From assembly GCF_017354985.1 (NCBI RefSeq), contig NZ_CP071501.1, positions 3,263,001-3,327,000 on the forward strand: a DNA stretch of 64,000 nt, read 5' to 3'. This DNA is from Shewanella cyperi (GTDB taxonomy: Bacteria; Pseudomonadota; Gammaproteobacteria; Enterobacterales; Shewanellaceae). Under the pieces are notes generated by a model. That model was not told where the DNA came from, ran no database searches, and saw nothing but the letters and a program-made list of their open reading frames with translations. Shown here in pieces: positions 59,848 through 64,000 of the stretch (position 1 is the first letter of the stretch; the number at the start of each line of letters is the position of its first letter). A program made the translations under genes and the position numbers.

Positions 59848-61557
59848 TCAGTATCCTGCCGCCTGTCCGTCCTTGCGGCTCTCGGAGGCCCCCCGGTAAA
59901 CACCTGTTTGGGGATCCCGGCCTATGGCCTGGTAACCACCAAAATCCCCCAGGGCGTCCCTGAGCACATGGCCCTTTTTCAGCAGCTCCCGGCGGGTTTC
60001 CATGGAGAAGCCGGATTCGAGGCTGATAAAGCCGCCATCCTGCATCTGCTCGCCGGTCGGTTCGCTGGAGCCCGAGTGCAATATCCTCGGTGCATCACCG
60101 GCCTCCTGCAGATTCATGCCAAAGTCGATAAGGTTAATCAGGATCTGGGCATGCATCTGTGGCTGGGTGGCGCCGCCCATGACCCCGAAACTGAGCCAGG
60201 GTTTGCCATCCTTGGTGACAAAGGCCGGAATAATGGTATGAAATGGTCGCTTGCCGGGGGCGTAGCTGTTGGCACGGCCCGGGGTCAGGTCGAACAACTG
60301 CCCCCTGTCCTGCAGCACAAAACCCAGACCAGGCGGAGTCATACCCGAGCCCATACCACGATAATTGCTCTGGATCAGCGACACCATATTGCCCTCACCA
60401 TCGGCGGTGGTCAGGTACACAGTATCGCCATGTTGCAGGTTGGGATTGCCCGGCTCCACCGATTTGGCGGCACGCTGAGGATCGATAAGCCCGGCCCGCT
60501 GACGGTTGTAGTCTGCCGAAATAAGCCCATCCACAGGTACCTTGGCAAAGGCCATGTCGGCATAGAATTTGGCTCTGTCGGCAAAGGCCAGCTTCTTGGC
60601 CTCAACAAAGTGATGCACAAATTCGGCGCTGTCACGGCCCATGGCCTTGAGATCGAATGGCTCCAGTGTTTTGAGAATTTGCAACGCCGCTATGCCCTGA
60701 CCATTGGGCGGCAGCTCCCAGACGTCATAACCCCTATAGTTGGCCGAGACAGGTTCAACCCACTCGCTGTGGTGCTCGGCAAGATCCTCATAACTCAGAT
60801 AGCCACCCTGCTCTTTGATGTAAGCAGCAATGGTTCTGGCAATATCCCCCTTGTAAAAGGCATCCCGGCCACCCTTGGCAATTTTGTCATAGGTATCTGA
60901 CAGCGCCGGGTTGCGCATGATTTCGCCCACACCCGGCATTCTGCCGTTTGGCATATAGGTTTCCCGGAAGCCGGGGAATTGCCCCAGACGGCTGACGCTG
61001 CCCTTGAGGTAGTAGGCGATGAGTTCGGAGACGGGAAAACCTTCGCGGCCATAGCTTATGGCCGGTGCCAGAATGGCCTGCATGGGCAACTTGCCAAATT
61101 TGTCGTGCAGTTCGAACCAGCCATCGACCGCACCGGGCACAGATACCGGCAAGGGGCCATAGGGTGGCAGGTAATCCAAGCCCTTGTCTTTCAACATCTG
61201 CAGGGTCAGTGACTTGGGGCTGCGACCTGAGCCGTTGAGGCCATAGAGTTTTTTGTCTTTGGCGCTCCAGACTATGGCAAACAGATCCCCACCTATACCC
61301 GCACCCGTGGGTTCCACCAATCCCAACATGGCGTTGGCCGCAATCGCCGCATCAACCGCATTGCCGCCCTGCTTGAGCACATCCAGAGCCACCTGGGTGG
61401 CCAGGGGCTGACTGGTGGCCGCCATGCCATTGACAGCGTACACCTCGGAGCGGCTGGCAAAACCCTGGCCTGTGATCCTGTCCATGGCCTGTGCCGCCGA
61501 TATCATGCCGAACCCGAAAACAATTCCAAATAAAATCCGTCGCTTGCTTATTATCAT
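59848..61557 (-). CDS. ggt: Gamma-glutamyltransferase, 569 aa
   Basis: The signal peptide MIISKRRILFGIVFGFGMIS ends near AQA. The precursor keeps the GGT pattern: GMAATSQPLATQVALDVLKQ, GGNAVDAAIAANAMLGLVEP, GIGGDLFAIVW, and the autocleavage site with the catalytic Thr379 (LQHGDTVYLTTADGEGNMVS). Binding residues follow (GGATQPQMHAQILINLIDFG). GGT proteins cleave themselves at that Thr into two subunits and hydrolyse glutathione and other gamma-glutamyl compounds in the periplasm. The motif is HGDT rather than the usual NTTH-type block, a subfamily trait. Confidence 0.92.
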   Translation of the reverse strand: MIISKRRILFGIVFGFGMISAAQAMDRITGQGFASRSEVYAVNGMAATSQPLATQVALDVLKQGGNAVDAAIAANAMLGLVEPTGAGIGGDLFAIVWSAKDKKLYGLNGSGRSPKSLTLQMLKDKGLDYLPPYGPLPVSVPGAVDGWFELHDKFGKLPMQAILAPAISYGREGFPVSELIAYYLKGSVSRLGQFPGFRETYMPNGRMPGVGEIMRNPALSDTYDKIAKGGRDAFYKGDIARTIAAYIKEQGGYLSYEDLAEHHSEWVEPVSANYRGYDVWELPPNGQGIAALQILKTLEPFDLKAMGRDSAEFVHHFVEAKKLAFADRAKFYADMAFAKVPVDGLISADYNRQRAGLIDPQRAAKSVEPGNPNLQHGDTVYLTTADGEGNMVSLIQSNYRGMGSGMTPPGLGFVLQDRGQLFDLTPGRANSYAPGKRPFHTIIPAFVTKDGKPWLSFGVMGGATQPQMHAQILINLIDFGMNLQEAGDAPRILHSGSSEPTGEQMQDGGFISLESGFSMETRRELLKKGHVLRDALGDFGGYQAIGRDPQTGVYRGASESRKDGQAAGY

Positions 61558-61726
61558 TTTAGTTTCCTCCCGCGAGGCTTTAGCGTACAGAGTTCCGTCA
61601 CAAATTACAGCCTGTGACTTTGGTGAGCTTGTAACAGAATATTGGCTTGGAGTCGGCGAACAAAAAGGGATTGCACAACGGAAAAACAGGCCGCAGCGCC
61701 AGCCACAGCCTTGATGGAGGACGGTC

Positions 61727-62311
61727 TTACTTGGGCTTGGTCAGCTCGAAAATGTTCTGGTTGCGCACCTCGCCAAACCAAAGCGACACCGCCGGTGCCA
61801 CCTTGCGCCAATCCAGGTTGGGATGACGGAAATCCAGATAGTCCAGCAAACACACCAGGGCTATGGTCCGGGCATTGATCTCGGCACCGGCGCCCAAGCC
61901 CAGGCGCTCCAGCTCCTTCATGCCCCGCAGCAGGGCCTGCTCAAAGCGGGCGGTCCAGAAGGGGGAGCGTACCCCTTCATCCTCACGCATCTGTTCCTGT
62001 CTGAGCTTGACCGCGCTGTCGATGAGCCCCTTTAGCAGGGAAAACTGGCACTGCGCCTGCCAGTCGCTGCCAAACAGTTTTCCCTGGCCGTAGTTGGCAT
62101 CCAGATAACGGCAAATCACCTCGCTGTCATACAGGGCTGAGCCATCATTGAGAAACAAACAGGGTACCTGCCCCAGGGGATTGGCATCGATCAATTCGGG
62201 ACCATTGTCAAAAGGGTTGGTGATGATCTCTTCCACATCAAGGGCCAGATGGCGGATGACGATTTTGACCATGCGGGCATAGGGTGAAGCATCAGAACAA
62301 AGCAGTTTCAT
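61727..62311 (-). CDS. Glutathione S-transferase-like protein, 194 aa
   Basis: A thioredoxin-like N-domain (MKLLCSDASPYARMVKIVIR; PLGQVPCLFLNDGSALYDSE with the cis-Pro and the ES/DS-type glutathione site) precedes an all-helical C-domain. It resembles the YfcG/YibF group of bacterial GSTs. It follows the Fpr gene after 19 nt, so the two form an operon, a pairing that suggests oxidative-stress or redox work. Confidence 0.86.
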   Translation of the reverse strand: MKLLCSDASPYARMVKIVIRHLALDVEEIITNPFDNGPELIDANPLGQVPCLFLNDGSALYDSEVICRYLDANYGQGKLFGSDWQAQCQFSLLKGLIDSAVKLRQEQMREDEGVRSPFWTARFEQALLRGMKELERLGLGAGAEINARTIALVCLLDYLDFRHPNLDWRKVAPAVSLWFGEVRNQNIFELTKPK

Positions 62312-62330
62312 GGCATTTCCTTGCTAACTA

Positions 62331-63074
62331 TTACCAATATTTTTCCACTGTGATATTGCCGGGAGCCCGGCGTAAATTCTTGGTCAGCCCGCGCTCGAGC
62401 AGCAACTGCTGAGCCGAGGCAAGCATGTCGGGATTACCGCAAATCATGACCTGGCTATCGGTCGGCGAGAGTGCCAGAGCGGCCAATCGCTCCAGTTCAC
62501 CGCTGGCCAGGGCCTCCGGAATACGGCACTGCAAGGCGCCGTCAACGGCTTCGCGGGTGACGGAGAGGATCAGGGAGAACTTATCCGGATATTTGGCTTG
62601 CAGGGCCTTGAGCTCATCAAGGTAGGCCAAATCGGCCCGGTGGCGCACACCATAAACCAGCACCAGACGTTCGAATCTGTCCCAGGGCTCGGCGGTGGCC
62701 AACATGGAAACAAAGGGGCCGATCGCCGTGCCCGTGGCTAACATCCACAGGTGTTTACCTATGTCTTTGGGCAGTTCGTTGAGGGTCATGAAACCGGCGG
62801 CGGTGGCTGTGACTTCTATCCTGTCGCCGGGTTTCAGCTCCTGCAACCTTGGGGACAGCTGGCCTTCTTCCACAGTCACGGCCAAAATTTCCAGGAAATC
62901 GCTGCCGGGAGGATTAACCAGCGAATAGGCCCTGGCGATACGCTTATCGTCGAGAACCCGACTCAGTTTAATAAATTGCCCGGCAATGAAAGGGGCGAGC
63001 GGTGCGCGAATGCGCAAGGAAAATAAGGTATCTGTCCAATCTATGCGTGAAATGACTGTGCCTTCAACCCACAT
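62331..63074 (-). CDS. fpr: Ferredoxin/flavodoxin-NADP reductase, 247 aa
   Basis: The FAD-binding motif RAYSLVNPPGS (around residue 49), the barrel segment VEEGQLSPRLQELKPGDRIE, and the NADP lobe with ATGTAIGPFVSML and VYGVRHRADLAY identify the bacterial Fpr subclass, which ends with aromatic residues (VEKYW). It moves electrons between NADPH and ferredoxin or flavodoxin. The ATG at 63074 gives the usual 247-250 residue length. Confidence 0.92.
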   Translation of the reverse strand: MWVEGTVISRIDWTDTLFSLRIRAPLAPFIAGQFIKLSRVLDDKRIARAYSLVNPPGSDFLEILAVTVEEGQLSPRLQELKPGDRIEVTATAAGFMTLNELPKDIGKHLWMLATGTAIGPFVSMLATAEPWDRFERLVLVYGVRHRADLAYLDELKALQAKYPDKFSLILSVTREAVDGALQCRIPEALASGELERLAALALSPTDSQVMICGNPDMLASAQQLLLERGLTKNLRRAPGNITVEKYW

Positions 63075-63180
63075 ATTCCCCCCAGAGCCAAGCGGATGTT
63101 TATGTCCCGGCGACGCAGGACGTCAACACCAGCATAAGCCCGTCAGGGAAGAATAAAAACCCTTTTTACTGAGGGATATA

Positions 63181-63807
63181 TCAGGTCTGTGGTGCTTCAT
63201 CCTTGTTGAAGCTGTCACGGAATGCCTGCAATCCCTGCTGTACCAGGTCATAGGTCATGTCGACACCGGCGGCTATGTCGCCCTCAAGTACCTTGAGGCC
63301 GCTGAGGATATCCCGCGCCTCTTTAAAGCCCTGATTTATGGCACCACCTATGATATCCATGAAGTTTGACAATTGATCGTCAAACGCCATCGAGCTGTTC
63401 TGTTCCTGATAGACACTGAAAAACTGGGTCGCAAAGTCCACAATGCGGCCGGCGGTTGCCTCGGGAGAGGTATCTATGCCTTCCTCTGCAACTTTCTGCA
63501 GGGCATTTTCGCCCAGGGTGGGGGCCAATTCCTCGTTGATGGCCTCAATGGCAGCCCGGTACAGCAGCGCCATGGGTTCATTGCCAGCACTGAGATTCAC
63601 CTCCTGCTGGGCGGCCAGAATGGCGGAGTTCATCAACTGTTTGCTGACCTGGGCCGCACTTTTGCTGCTGGCCACCTCTGACACGGCGCCACCATGATTG
63701 CCGTCGACCTGGCTTTTATCCCTGGCAACAGTGGATACGGCAGCACCATGCTGCCCCTGCTGACCCCGTTGATTGTTGACTGATTGATTCGCTTGACGGA
63801 TTTCCAT
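63181..63807 (-). CDS. DUF5610 family protein, 208 aa
   Basis: The ATG at 63807 follows GGAGGT at the right distance; a GTG upstream at 63819 overlaps the ribosome site. The N-terminal third is low-complexity (Gln, Ser, Gly, Val-rich), and the rest is helical (KQLMNSAILAAQQEVNLSAG; GIDTSPEATAGRIVDFATQF; INQGFKEARDILSGL). These blocks fit DUF5610, a family of unknown function known mainly from Shewanella, Vibrio and related bacteria. No signal peptide or membrane segment is seen. Confidence 0.8.
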   Translation of the reverse strand: MEIRQANQSVNNQRGQQGQHGAAVSTVARDKSQVDGNHGGAVSEVASSKSAAQVSKQLMNSAILAAQQEVNLSAGNEPMALLYRAAIEAINEELAPTLGENALQKVAEEGIDTSPEATAGRIVDFATQFFSVYQEQNSSMAFDDQLSNFMDIIGGAINQGFKEARDILSGLKVLEGDIAAGVDMTYDLVQQGLQAFRDSFNKDEAPQT

Positions 63808-63938
63808 GTTGACCTCCACTCGACCCTTTGCGCCCTGTCTCTATTATCGGCTAATTTTTAACCTACTTTAATCATTTCTCTAAGCAAACAAAAAGTTTAT
63901 CCTCGGCTTTACGACTTTGCGGAAGAATAAGCCTGAAA

Positions 63939-64000
63939 ATGAAGTGGATACCTCTTATCACCCTGGCCATGGCACTGTGTCAGATCAGCCCGCTCCGGGC
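63939..64000 (+). CDS. Start of an exported protein, cut by the window edge
   Basis: An ATG at 63939 behind GGAAGAATAAG begins MKWIPLITLAMALCQISPLR, which reads as a signal peptide and runs to the right edge. Only 20 codons are visible, so the product is unknown. Confidence 0.5.
   Translation, partial: MKWIPLITLAMALCQISPLR

Noticed and set aside
1..64000. Search for tRNA genes, CRISPR arrays, insertion sequences, attachment sites and prophage genes
   Set aside because: I found no cloverleaf-like stretch, no spaced direct repeats, no transposase or integrase reading frame and no paired terminal repeats. A dedicated scan would be more sensitive than reading by eye.

Overview
The window looks like a chromosomal segment of a gammaproteobacterium, most likely Shewanella or a close relative. 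The reasons are a divergent mdh/argR pair with an ARG box between them, a DyP peroxidase close to the Shewanella TyrA type, a DUF3612-type XRE regulator, RlhA and a ferredoxin-NADP reductase. I assign the genus from remembered protein families, not from a search. I saw no tRNA, rRNA, CRISPR array, insertion sequence or prophage. Coding is dense and mostly GC-rich; by eye, about 3-12.5 kb is clearly more AT-rich and looks accessory.

Layout. 1-3.4 kb (minus strand): an exported leucine-rich-repeat protein cut by the left edge and two lipoproteins. 3.8-8.3 kb: four small exported proteins of one family, mixed with three membrane proteins. One family member is frameshifted just before its conserved C-terminus. 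8.4-23.4 kb (all minus): one long Tad (Flp) pilus operon. It has two tandem Flp pilins, TadE/TadG-like pseudopilins, a 59-residue Flp-like gene, RcpC, RcpA, a TadA with an N-terminal FHA domain, TadB, TadC, a DUF192 protein, TadD, TadE, and a 1352-residue lipoprotein that ends the operon. No prepilin peptidase, TadZ or RcpB is visible.

23.9-26.9 kb: an M24 peptidase, a solute-binding-like protein and a ROK kinase. 27.2-35.4 kb (plus): a compact six-gene redox operon. It encodes a sugar-dehydrogenase small-subunit-like protein, two tandem GMC flavoproteins with a cysteine motif suited to an Fe-S cluster, a VioB-type ferritin-like/SnoaL fusion, an acetoacetate-decarboxylase-like protein and a third, different GMC flavoprotein. 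It ends at a strong terminator and is my best candidate for an undescribed pathway. A UbiD-type decarboxylase follows at 36.7 kb.

38.5-47.6 kb: aminopeptidase P, CsaA, a decayed LysE gene behind five TAAGGAT repeats, a small hydrolase, a LysE exporter, four GNAT acetyltransferases, a TSUP permease and a GFA protein. 47.7-57 kb: the XRE/DUF3612 regulator with a palindromic operator, RlhA, a cupin, and an RND pump with two different adaptor proteins. 57-64 kb: mdh/argR, DyP peroxidase, gamma-glutamyltransferase, a GST, ferredoxin-NADP reductase, a DUF5610 protein and the start of an exported protein cut by the right edge.
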